From: CAYLLN01 sp040901775
GTDB lineage: Bacteria > Planctomycetota > Planctomycetia > Pirellulales > Pirellulaceae
Reading direction: 5' to 3'
DNA: 37,551 nt
NCBI GenBank assembly: GCA_040901775.1
Contig: JBBDYF010000078.1
Span: 1 to 37,551 of the forward strand
Position numbers and translations under genes: made by a program. Positions 30,722 to 37,551 of the stretch are shown here, one piece after another. The notes below the pieces were generated by a model, which was not told where the DNA came from, did not search any database, and was given only the letters and a program-made list of their open reading frames with translations. Every line of letters starts with the position of its first letter. The stretch's first letter is position 1.

Positions 30722-31609
30722 ATGGCCTGGCGCGATCTTTACCCGTTTGCCTCGCACTACTTCCCGCTCGATCCGCACCGCCTGCACTATGTGGACGAGG
30801 GAGCGGGCGAGCCGCTGCTGTTTGTCCACGGCAACCCAACCTGGTCGTTCTACTGGCGGAACCTGATTTTGGGCCTGCGCGGCCGGTATCGCTGCCTCGC
30901 GGTCGATCACATCGGCTGCGGACTGTCGGACAAACCGCAGGACTACAATTACACGCTCGACGGGCGGATCGACGACTTGTGCCGCCTGGTCGAGCATTTG
31001 GATCTGTCGGGGGCGACGCTCCTGGCGCACGACTGGGGCGGAGCGATCGGCCTGGGAACGGTCGAGCGGCTCCCCTTTCGGTTTGGCCGGATCGTACTGT
31101 TCAACACGGGAGCGTTCCCGCCGCCGTTTGTGCCGCGGCGGATCGCCGCCTGCCGCCTGCCGGTGGTGGGCACGCTGGCGGTGCGCGGGCTGAACGCCTT
31201 TGCCCGCGCCGCGCTCCGCATGGCGGTCGAAAAACCGGCTCGCATGACGGCGGATGTGAAAGCGGGGCTGCTCGCGCCGTACGATTCGTGGGCACATCGC
31301 GTGGCCATCGACCAGTTCGTGAAGGACATCCCCTTTTCGCCCCGCCATTCCACCTGGCAAACGCTCGAGCGGATTGAAGCGGGCTTACCCGCGCTGGGTG
31401 ACCTTCCCATTCAATTGATCTGGGGGATGCGCGACTGGTGTTTCCGACCGGAATGCCTCGACCGCTTGGCAGCGCACTGGCCGGCGGCCGAGATCCATCG
31501 GCTCGAAGATTGCGGACACTACGTGGTGGAAGATGCCCACGAACGGATCGTCCCGCTGGTGAGCACCTTCTTGGATCGACACCCGCTCCGCGCCGCTGCC
31601 AGAACCTAA
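30722..31609 (+). CDS. Haloalkane-dehalogenase/OleB-like alpha/beta hydrolase
   Basis: This 295-residue alpha/beta hydrolase has an aspartate nucleophile: Asp104 in LLAHDWGGAIG. The oxyanion motif is HGNPTWSFYWR (His36-Asn38), with Asp238 (IWGMRDWCF) as likely acid and His266 (DCGHYVVED) as base. Asn38 and Trp105 match the halide-holding pair of class II haloalkane dehalogenases, but the same residues occur in OleB beta-lactone decarboxylases, for which HGNPTWSFYWR and DHIGCGLSDKP are more typical. No oleA, oleC or oleD is nearby, so the substrate stays open. It starts directly after a heptamer array and lies 24 nt before the CitG-like gene. Confidence 0.9.
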   Translation: MAWRDLYPFASHYFPLDPHRLHYVDEGAGEPLLFVHGNPTWSFYWRNLILGLRGRYRCLAVDHIGCGLSDKPQDYNYTLDGRIDDLCRLVEHLDLSGATLLAHDWGGAIGLGTVERLPFRFGRIVLFNTGAFPPPFVPRRIAACRLPVVGTLAVRGLNAFARAALRMAVEKPARMTADVKAGLLAPYDSWAHRVAIDQFVKDIPFSPRHSTWQTLERIEAGLPALGDLPIQLIWGMRDWCFRPECLDRLAAHWPAAEIHRLEDCGHYVVEDAHERIVPLVSTFLDRHPLRAAART

Positions 31610-31633
31610 CCCTGCCAGGAAAAAACACGCTCG

Positions 31634-32500
31634 ATGTCGGAAGCTTTTGACCATCCGCTGTCGCTCGGTCAATGTGCCACGCTGGCTTGCCTGTTGGAGG
31701 CGACCGCCCCGAAGGCGGGCAACGTGCATCGCGGAGCCGATTTTGAAAACCTGACGCTGGTCGATTTTCAGGTCAGCGGCGTGGCGATCGCCCCGGCCAT
31801 CGAGCGGGCAGCGGCTCTTGGCATTGGCCGCACCGTCTGGGAGGCGATTTTCGCGACGCGGCAGTTCGTCGCGACCAACACCAACCTGGGCATCGTTCTG
31901 CTCTTCGCGCCGCTGGCGGCCGTGCCTCGCGATCATCCCCTAACGACCGCCGTCGTGCATGATGCCCTCGCCCGCATGACGGCCGACGATTGCCGCCTGG
32001 TGTACGACGCGATCCGCTTGGCCCAGCCGGGAGGATTGGGCAAAGTCTCGGAGATGGACGTCGCCGAGCAGCCGCCGGCCGATTTGCTGCTCGCCATGCA
32101 GGCGGCGGCCGAGCGGGATCTTGTCGCCCGGCAATACGCCGAAGACTTCCGCCTGGTGCTGGACGAGGCGTTGCCGCTCTTGGTCGCGGGCCGCCGGCAA
32201 GGCTGGTCGCTCACCGAGGCGATCATTCACGCGCACCTGCAACTCCTGAGCCGCTACGAGGACAGCCTGATCGCCCGCAAATGCGGCGTCGAGGCGGCCC
32301 GCAAGATTTCGGCGCTGGCGGGGCGGGTGCTGGACTGCGGCGGGCCGGCAGACGAACGCTACTATGAGGCGCTGGCCGATTTCGACTTTTGGCTCCGAAC
32401 CGACGGCCATCGACGCAATCCGGGGACGACCGCCGATCTGCTTGCAGCCGCCTTGTTCGCGGGCCTGCGCGACGGGCACTTGACTCCCCCTTTCCGTTGA
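31634..32500 (+). CDS. CitG/MdcB-family triphosphoribosyl-dephospho-CoA synthase-like protein
   Basis: This 288-residue protein resembles COG1767: ACLLEATAPKAGNVHRGADFENLTLVDF matches the 'KPG.V....F.D' motif, ATNTNLGIVLLFAPLA the 'TN...G...LL.PL' strand, and SRYEDSLIARKCG a late conserved helix. Classical CitG makes the prosthetic group of citrate lyase, but none of those genes is here. From memory, COG1767 members also recur in bacterial tetrahydromethanopterin gene islands; the PTPS-like gene 15 nt downstream is in line with that. AGGAAA lies about 11 nt upstream of the ATG. The exact reaction is not known. Confidence 0.85.
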   Translation: MSEAFDHPLSLGQCATLACLLEATAPKAGNVHRGADFENLTLVDFQVSGVAIAPAIERAAALGIGRTVWEAIFATRQFVATNTNLGIVLLFAPLAAVPRDHPLTTAVVHDALARMTADDCRLVYDAIRLAQPGGLGKVSEMDVAEQPPADLLLAMQAAAERDLVARQYAEDFRLVLDEALPLLVAGRRQGWSLTEAIIHAHLQLLSRYEDSLIARKCGVEAARKISALAGRVLDCGGPADERYYEALADFDFWLRTDGHRRNPGTTADLLAAALFAGLRDGHLTPPFR

Positions 32501-32515
32501 AACCAGGGATCGCCA

Positions 32516-33007
32516 ATGGATGCTCAATTTTCAGTCCGGCTGGCCAAAGAGCACCATGTGTTCAGCGCGGCCCATTTCATCACCTTGGGCGGCAACGTGT
32601 GCGAGCGTCTGCACGGACACAACTACCGCGTGAACGTCGAGGTGTTTGGCCCGCTCGACGAGAATCAGTACGTGATCGACTTCCTCGCCTTGCGGGACGA
32701 GCTGAAAGCTCTGACCGACGAGCTCGACCATCGGATGCTGCTGCCCACCGGCCATCCGCTGATCCGGGTGACGGCCACCGACCAGGAAGTGGAAGCGGTA
32801 TTCACGCCGGACGGCCGCCGCTGGCTCTTTCCCAAGGACGACTGCGTGCTGCTGCCGGTCAGCAATACGACGGCCGAACGCCTGGCCGAATATCTGGGCA
32901 GCCGGCTGCGCTGCGCGATCGAAGCCCGCACCGGCATTCGCCCGCAACGACTGCGGATCGAAGTGGACGAAAACCACGGGCAGTGGGGCGTGTGCGAGCT
33001 GACCTGA
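32516..33007 (+). CDS. 6-pyruvoyl-tetrahydropterin synthase/QueD-like protein, long form
   Basis: This 163-residue enzyme acts on pterin triphosphates. The zinc histidines are His20 (FSAAHF), His33 and His35 (RLHGHNY), the catalytic cysteine is Cys29 (NVCERLHGHNY), and the Asp71-His72 pair (ELDHRML) completes the relay. A Glu near the end (DENHGQWGVCEL) binds the pterin. Compared with QueD (about 120 residues) there is an insert of about 30 residues (about 80-110). No other queuosine genes (queC, queE, queF) are near, so a role in another pterin cofactor is possible. It is the last gene of a three-gene run. Confidence 0.92.
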   Translation: MDAQFSVRLAKEHHVFSAAHFITLGGNVCERLHGHNYRVNVEVFGPLDENQYVIDFLALRDELKALTDELDHRMLLPTGHPLIRVTATDQEVEAVFTPDGRRWLFPKDDCVLLPVSNTTAERLAEYLGSRLRCAIEARTGIRPQRLRIEVDENHGQWGVCELT

Positions 33008-33022
33008 GCGTCGCTGAGGCGT

Positions 33023-33427
33023 TCACTCGGCCTCGAGCGATGCCTCGGGCAGCGGCGGCTTTTCGGCTTCGCGAACCTTCATCTCAATCCATTTGAGCGT
33101 CGCCAGCCGCCAACTGCGGCCGCTCTTGCGTTCCAGCCGCAAGGCGATCCAGTCGTTCTCGCCGGTGACCGACAAGCTGACCTTGTATTCGCCCGCGGGG
33201 GGTTTGCCGCTTTCCTCGGGCACGGGCTTCCAGTCGCCCTGAAAGGCGTACCAGGTCTCGCCCGATTGTGTCTGATACCGCATCGCCTGCCAGTCGTTCT
33301 TGAGCGACAGCAGCACCATGTCGAACGTCGCCGGTTGCGACGGTTGATCCGCCGGCTCTTGCCCGCTCGCGCACGCGACCGCCGACAGCACCCACAGCGC
33401 ACCCAGCCCTGCCCCGAATCGTTTCAT
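33023..33427 (-). CDS. Small secreted hypothetical protein, 134 aa
   Basis: This 134-residue protein has a signal peptide (KRFGAGLGALWVLSAVACASG). The mature part is a small beta-rich domain (MVLLSLKNDWQAMRYQTQSGETWYAFQGDWKPV, GEYKVSLSVTGENDWIALRLERKSGRSWRL) with regular Trp spacing. The phrase 'G..W....' repeated suggests a strand-repeat structure. The ATG at 33427 is chosen because it starts the signal and has GAGG just upstream. It converges with the PTPS-like gene, 15 nt apart. No family recognised. Confidence 0.75.
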   Translation of the reverse strand: MKRFGAGLGALWVLSAVACASGQEPADQPSQPATFDMVLLSLKNDWQAMRYQTQSGETWYAFQGDWKPVPEESGKPPAGEYKVSLSVTGENDWIALRLERKSGRSWRLATLKWIEMKVREAEKPPLPEASLEAE

Positions 33428-33707
33428 AGCCTCGTCCCTCCTGCGTGTGCGGCGATCCTCTCCGACCCACAGCCGCTCAACGTTGCAGCCCCTTGCGGTC
33501 TCTCTGAGTTTCATTGTAATCCGCCGCGGGGCGACTGGGGACTGCTAGCGGCGGGAATGCAAACGCGCATTGACGCGGCCGCCGTCTTTGAGGTACATAC
33601 CCGCCGCTTGTTTTCCGTTTGAACGCGGGGAGCAGCGCGCTTGCGCGGTGCAGGACGCCACGGGATGGCGCCAGAGGCGCGAAGCAACCAATCAGGACGA
33701 TCGGCAG

Positions 33708-36239
33708 ATGGCCCATTCGCCACAGCCCGCAGCGCCGACGCCCCGCCCTTCGCTGGCGGGTCGCCTGGTGGCGATTGCGCCCGCCTGGGCCCGCAATCGG
33801 AAAGTGGCTAGCGGGCTGATCGTGCTGCTGTTGGTCGCAATGATCGGCGCGACGTTCGGGGTCACTTTAATCTTTCGCGGATCGGAGACCGGCAATCGTC
33901 AGTTTCTCCTGGCCAAGGCGCTCGTCCGTTTGGACGACGGCCAACTGCACGAAGCCCGCCAGGCCGCCACCCAGTTGCAGGCGCTACCCGACGCGACGCT
34001 GGCCGAACGAGGCGGGGCCCTGTTCATCCAAGGGAGCGTGCTGGCCCGCGAAGCGGAAAACCACTCGAATCCAGCTCAGCAACGCATCCTGTACCTCGTC
34101 GCCTCGCGTTATCTCGAAGAGGCCCGCGCCGCCGGATTTCCCGAGGGGCGCGAGGCGGACTGCTTGCTCGTCCTGGCCCGCTCGCTGCATCGTGCCGGTC
34201 GCTACGGCCAGAGCCTGTCGACCCTCCGCGCGGCGCAGGCCGCCAATCCCCATGCCGCCGCCGAGTTGCATCGCCTGCTGGCCGAAGGCTCGCTGCTGTT
34301 GACGCCCCCGCGGCTCGACCAGGCCCGGGATCATATCCAGCGCTATCTGGCGCTCGACGATCTGACCGCCGCCGAGCGCCACGTCGGTCGCCTGCTCGAA
34401 AGTCGCATTTTGCTGGCCCGAGGAGACCTGCCGGAAGCCGCGGGGTCGCTCGCTCAAATCCCCGCCGGTTCGCCGCTGGCGAGCGAGGCCGTCATGCTGC
34501 GGGCCAAGCTGGCGATCGAGTCGGCACGCCAGGCCCGTACCAGGCAGCAGGAATTGCCGGCCGACAACCAGCAATCGCTGAAGAGCGCCATCGCCGCCCT
34601 GCGAGGCTTGGAAGCGCGACCCAGCGTCGATCGCGAACAGCTTGCTCCCGCTGGGTTGCTGATCGGTCACTGCTACGAGATGCTCGCCGATCGCCGAGCG
34701 GCCATTGCCCAGTTCGACCGGCTCCGCCGCGCGCGTTTTGGGCAACCCGAAGGGCTGGCCGCGACTCTCTTTCAGGCCGATCTGGTGCGCCAAGAAGGCC
34801 GGACCGTCGAAGCGGTCGCCCAGTACAAACAGGCCCTGCAACAAGCGGGTCCGCGCGAGTCGTGGCTCAATCCCTGGCTGTCGTTGGAAGAGCTCGAAAC
34901 GCGCCTCCGCCTGGCCGGCGACGATCTGATCGCCCAGGGAGAGCATGCGGCAGCCGTCGAACTGGCCCAGGCCATGCCGCCGCTGGTTTCCGAAACGTTG
35001 TCGCTCATGCAGCAGATTGCCGCTCAGCACGCCTGGGGCGAGAAGCTGCTCGCGCAGGCGGCCAGCGAACCGGCCGTGCCAGCCGCCGTGACGCGGGCCG
35101 AAGCGCGCCAGCACTTTCGCCAGGCGGGCGCCGACGGCCAGCGCTTGGCGGCGCTGCGAATCGCCACGCGGCACTATATCGACGACCTCGCCACCGCGGC
35201 CGAGAACTACCAACTCGGCCAGGGCTATCGCCAGGCGGCCCACGTTTATCGGGAATTTTTGCGGCAGAACCCGCAAGAGCGCCGCCCCGAAGCGCTCGTC
35301 GGCTTGGGACAGGCGCAACTGACCTTGGGCGACACCGACGAAGGGCTGGCGACGCTCGCCCGCTGTCGCGACGAGTTTCCCACGCACCCGGCCACCTATC
35401 GGGCGCGCCTGCTGGAAAGCCTGGGCTGGAGGGAAAAGGGGGACATGGCCAAGGCCAGGGAGCTGCTGCTCGACAACCTGTACCGCCATTCCCTGACCCC
35501 CAAAAGCAGCGAGTGGCGCGATTCGATCTATGCCCTCGGCCACCTCCTTTATCTTCAGGCGCGCGACGAAGAAACTCAAAGCCGGACGGCCGGCGTCGAT
35601 CAGCTCGATCCCGAAATCAAGAAAGCGGGCCTCAAGCTGCTCGAGCAAAGCTATGCCTCGTTTCAGGAGGCGATCCGCACGCTGACCGAAGCCGTGCAGC
35701 GCTACCCGACAGCCCGGCAGACGATCGAAGCCCGCTACTGGATCGCCGAATCGTACCGGCAGGCAGCCCTCTGGCCGCGGAAGAAACTGACGGTCACCAA
35801 CATCGAGACGAGCCGGCTGGCGCTGAACCGGCAGATTCAGCAAGAACTGGATGCGGCCCTGGAAGAATATCAAAAGCTGCTGACCGAACTGAGCGACGAA
35901 TCGCAGTTTGCCCGGCGGACTCCGGTCGAGCTGGCGATGCTGCGGAATTGCTACTTCGGCCGGGCCGACGCTTTGTTCGACCTGGGCCGCTACGACGAAG
36001 CGATCCAGGCCTATTCGGCCGCGACGAACCGGTATCAGCACGATCCGGAATCGCTCGAGGCCTACGTGCAGATTGCCAGTTGCTACCGTCGCCTGAAGCG
36101 TCCGAACGAAGCCCGCGGCACGCTCGAACAAGCCCGCGTCGTCTTGCAACGCATCCGTCCCGATGCCGATTTCCTGCGCACCACCCGGCTCGATCGGGAG
36201 CAATGGACCACGCTGCTCACCTGGCTCCGCACTTTGTAA
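33708..36239 (+). CDS. Membrane-anchored TPR-repeat protein
   Basis: This 843-residue protein has a Pro-rich cytoplasmic start, one membrane segment (about 33-56, VASGLIVLLLVAMIGATFGVTLIF), and then mostly helical tetratricopeptide-like repeats to the end. Examples are HYIDDLATAAENYQLGQGY-RQAAHVYREFL, RPEALVGLGQAQLTLGDTDEGL, and a C-terminal set with ADALFDLGRYDEAIQAY and ASCYRRLKRPNEARGTL. TPRs bind other proteins. The topology predicts the repeats on the outer face of the membrane. The ATG at 33708 is chosen because the membrane segment is then near the N-terminus. It precedes the FlgN-like and kinase genes on the same strand. Function unknown. Confidence 0.86.
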   Translation: MAHSPQPAAPTPRPSLAGRLVAIAPAWARNRKVASGLIVLLLVAMIGATFGVTLIFRGSETGNRQFLLAKALVRLDDGQLHEARQAATQLQALPDATLAERGGALFIQGSVLAREAENHSNPAQQRILYLVASRYLEEARAAGFPEGREADCLLVLARSLHRAGRYGQSLSTLRAAQAANPHAAAELHRLLAEGSLLLTPPRLDQARDHIQRYLALDDLTAAERHVGRLLESRILLARGDLPEAAGSLAQIPAGSPLASEAVMLRAKLAIESARQARTRQQELPADNQQSLKSAIAALRGLEARPSVDREQLAPAGLLIGHCYEMLADRRAAIAQFDRLRRARFGQPEGLAATLFQADLVRQEGRTVEAVAQYKQALQQAGPRESWLNPWLSLEELETRLRLAGDDLIAQGEHAAAVELAQAMPPLVSETLSLMQQIAAQHAWGEKLLAQAASEPAVPAAVTRAEARQHFRQAGADGQRLAALRIATRHYIDDLATAAENYQLGQGYRQAAHVYREFLRQNPQERRPEALVGLGQAQLTLGDTDEGLATLARCRDEFPTHPATYRARLLESLGWREKGDMAKARELLLDNLYRHSLTPKSSEWRDSIYALGHLLYLQARDEETQSRTAGVDQLDPEIKKAGLKLLEQSYASFQEAIRTLTEAVQRYPTARQTIEARYWIAESYRQAALWPRKKLTVTNIETSRLALNRQIQQELDAALEEYQKLLTELSDESQFARRTPVELAMLRNCYFGRADALFDLGRYDEAIQAYSAATNRYQHDPESLEAYVQIASCYRRLKRPNEARGTLEQARVVLQRIRPDADFLRTTRLDREQWTTLLTWLRTL

Positions 36240-36314
36240 TGCTCCTAACACCACCACGTTTTTCCCCGGCGCAGACTTGGAAGTTAGAACCTTGAGTTGG
36301 GGATTGTAAAAGCT

Positions 36315-36776
36315 ATGACCACGACCGCACACGATACCGACCGCCTGGCCGAACTGGTCGCCGTCAAGCTCAAGATCGTCGAGCTGCTGGCGCAGCTTGC
36401 TCGCCGCCAGATCGCCCTGGTAGGCGACGGCCAGATGGCCGACCTGCTGAAATTGCTCTCCGCCAAGCAAACGGTCCTCGCCCAGTTGCAGCAAGTGGAA
36501 CGACAGTTGGACCCGTTCCGTACTCAGAATCCGGAGACTCGAACCTGGCGGACTCCGGCCGATCGAATTCGCTGTCAAGAACGCGCCCGTCGCTGCGAGG
36601 AGCTGCTCGCCGAAACGATGCACTTGGAAAAAGAAGGCGAAGCCGGAATGCTCCGCCGCCGCGACAGTGCCGCCGCCGTGCTGCACGGAGTCAGCGCCGC
36701 CGCGGATGCGCACGCCGCCTACGCCGCTCCGCACGACCCCTCCCCTGCCCTGCTGCACCTGCACTGCGAGGGATAA
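36315..36776 (+). CDS. FlgN/FliT-like coiled-coil protein
   Basis: This 153-residue protein is almost all helical, with heptad-like spacing: LAELVAVKLKIVELLAQLARRQ, then ADLLKLLSAKQTVLAQLQQVERQLDPFR. The arrangement 'L..LL..K...L..L' resembles flagellar export chaperones of the FlgN type, which guard hook-filament junction proteins. This is a weak similarity, supported mainly by the histidine kinase downstream, whose relatives control flagella. The C-terminus is Ala/His-rich and unlike the family. The ATG at 36315 is preferred over a TTG at 36297. The next gene starts 4 nt after its stop, so the two are in one operon. Confidence 0.6.
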   Translation: MTTTAHDTDRLAELVAVKLKIVELLAQLARRQIALVGDGQMADLLKLLSAKQTVLAQLQQVERQLDPFRTQNPETRTWRTPADRIRCQERARRCEELLAETMHLEKEGEAGMLRRRDSAAAVLHGVSAAADAHAAYAAPHDPSPALLHLHCEG

Positions 36777-36780
36777 CGTC

Positions 36781-37551
36781 ATGCATGAACCCACCATCCT
36801 GAAATTTCCGACGCGCTGCGAACCCGCCGCGCGTCAGCCGGAGCCCGCGGGCGAGCTCGACCTGCAAACCATCCTGCGCGCCTGGAACGTGGCGACCGAT
36901 CGCTTGCAGCAGACGCACGAGGCATTGCGGGCCGAAGTCGCCCGGCTGAGCGACGAACTGGAGTCCAAAAATCGCGAGTTGGCCCGCAAGAATCGCCTGG
37001 CCGACCTGGGACAAATGGCGGCCCACGTCGCCCACGAGGTGCGCAACAGCCTGGTCCCGATGAAACTGTATCTGAGCCTGCTCCGCCGCCGACTCGACCA
37101 GGACGCCGGCAGCGTCGATGTGCTCGACAAGGTGACCGCCGGCTTTACCGCCTTGGAGGCGACCGTCAGCGATCTGTTGCATTTTTCCAGCGACCGCGAG
37201 CCGCAGCGGACCACCTTTCCGATGTGCGAATTGCTCGAGGAAGTCTGCGAGGCGCTCGCGCCGCAGCTCGACGCGCAGGGAATTCGCGCCGGCATCGAGT
37301 GTCCCGAGCGGCTGGCGCTAGAGGCCGACCGCGACATGCTCCGCCGGGCGCTCTTGAATCTGTTGCTCAACGCGCTCGACGCCATGCCCGCCGGCGGCGA
37401 CCTGACGATCACGATCTGTCCCGTGCCGCAGGGTCTGGAGATTGAGGTCGCCGACAGCGGACCGGGCGTGGCCGACTCGCTTGCCGATCGGCTGTTCGAG
37501 CCCTTCTTTACGACCAAAGCCGGCGGCACGGGCTTCGGCCTGGCGCTGGCC
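36781..37551 (+). CDS. Sensor histidine kinase, FleS/FlrB-like, 3' end cut by window
   Basis: The first 257 residues are in the window. A short N-terminal region and coiled coil (about 40-75, LRAEVARLSDELESKNREL) lead to the phosphoacceptor box LGQMAAHVAHEVRNSLVPMKL with His85. The ATP-binding domain follows: N-box RRALLNLLLNALDAM, G1 DSGPGV, F-box LFEPFFTTK and G2 GGTGFGLAL. The frame then leaves the window. There are no membrane segments and no PAS domain in the visible part, so it is a soluble kinase, similar in layout to FleS/FlrB and AtoS-type kinases that act with sigma-54 response regulators. The partner, if present, should lie just downstream. Confidence 0.92.
   Translation, partial: MHEPTILKFPTRCEPAARQPEPAGELDLQTILRAWNVATDRLQQTHEALRAEVARLSDELESKNRELARKNRLADLGQMAAHVAHEVRNSLVPMKLYLSLLRRRLDQDAGSVDVLDKVTAGFTALEATVSDLLHFSSDREPQRTTFPMCELLEEVCEALAPQLDAQGIRAGIECPERLALEADRDMLRRALLNLLLNALDAMPAGGDLTITICPVPQGLEIEVADSGPGVADSLADRLFEPFFTTKAGGTGFGLALA

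Noticed and set aside
33570..33599. Promoter TTGACG-18-TACATA before the TPR protein gene
   Set aside because: The -35 is good but the -10 matches only 3 of 6; there is too little support to list it as a feature.
33428..33707. Possible small gene in the 280-bp gap before the TPR protein gene
   Set aside because: Open frames here lack a start with ribosome site and have no protein-like composition; I see only short GC-rich inverted repeats.
33984..36797. A 937-codon open frame on the minus strand opposite the TPR protein gene
   Set aside because: It is antisense to a clear TPR protein, has skewed Arg/Gly/Gln-rich composition with no domain, and is explained by codon bias in GC-rich DNA.

Overview
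The window is a GC-rich, densely coded bacterial chromosome segment. It most likely comes from a planctomycete of the Pirellulales type. This is inferred from gene content: two tandem DUF1080 domains in one lipoprotein, a DUF11 surface lipoprotein beside secreted paralogues, a CehA/McbA-type PHP protein, GatCAB broken up by unrelated genes, a Uma2 nuclease, several 'planctomycete-only' membrane proteins, few clear Shine-Dalgarno sites, and rnpA-yidD without rpmH or yidC alongside. No rRNA, tRNA, CRISPR array or prophage is visible.

Layout. 1-3735: the 3' part of a Ser/Thr kinase, accA, an HD-like hydrolase, a small protein and a CvpA-like membrane protein. 3952-8012: a DUF457 membrane hydrolase, dtd with a membrane protein, pdxA and a secreted protein, mostly in tight convergent pairs. 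8318-11693: a same-strand surface locus with two homologous secreted proteins followed by a DUF11 lipoprotein. 11747-12630: a RAYT (Y1 transposase) gene bracketed by REP-like palindromes in opposite orientations. 12731-18811: a secreted alpha/beta hydrolase, an aminotransferase, a DUF433/DUF5615 toxin-antitoxin-like pair, a membrane protein and a double-DUF1080 lipoprotein. 18885-25381 (minus strand): rnpA-yidD, rpmB, gatC, an unknown gene, gatA, a DUF1877 gene, gatB and Uma2. 25506-28889: a large secreted orphan, a small membrane protein and a DnaJ/CbpA-type chaperone. 29066-33427: a CehA-like protein, then a tight run of a haloalkane-dehalogenase/OleB-like hydrolase, a CitG-like protein and a PTPS-like protein, then a small secreted protein. 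33708-37551: a TPR membrane protein, a FlgN-like coiled-coil protein and a FleS/FlrB-like histidine kinase cut by the window end.

How the genes work together. Housekeeping functions dominate: fatty-acid initiation (AccA), PLP synthesis (PdxA), translation quality and tRNA amidation (Dtd, GatCAB, L28), tRNA processing (RnpA) and membrane insertion (YidD). They are interleaved with lineage-specific surface proteins. The CitG-like/PTPS-like pair hints at a pterin cofactor pathway, possibly tetrahydromethanopterin-type. The last three genes hint at flagellar or surface regulation.

The most unusual layer is between genes. At least six arrays with a strict 7-nt period but different unit sequences lie at gene ends or directly before start codons. 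REP-like palindromes surround the RAYT gene. A 28-bp hairpin repeat occurs twice, and one copy supplies the stop codon and tail of RnpA. A 30-bp copy of the gatC 3' end flanks a 475-bp segment carrying one unknown gene. None of these was searched against databases; family calls rest on motif recognition.
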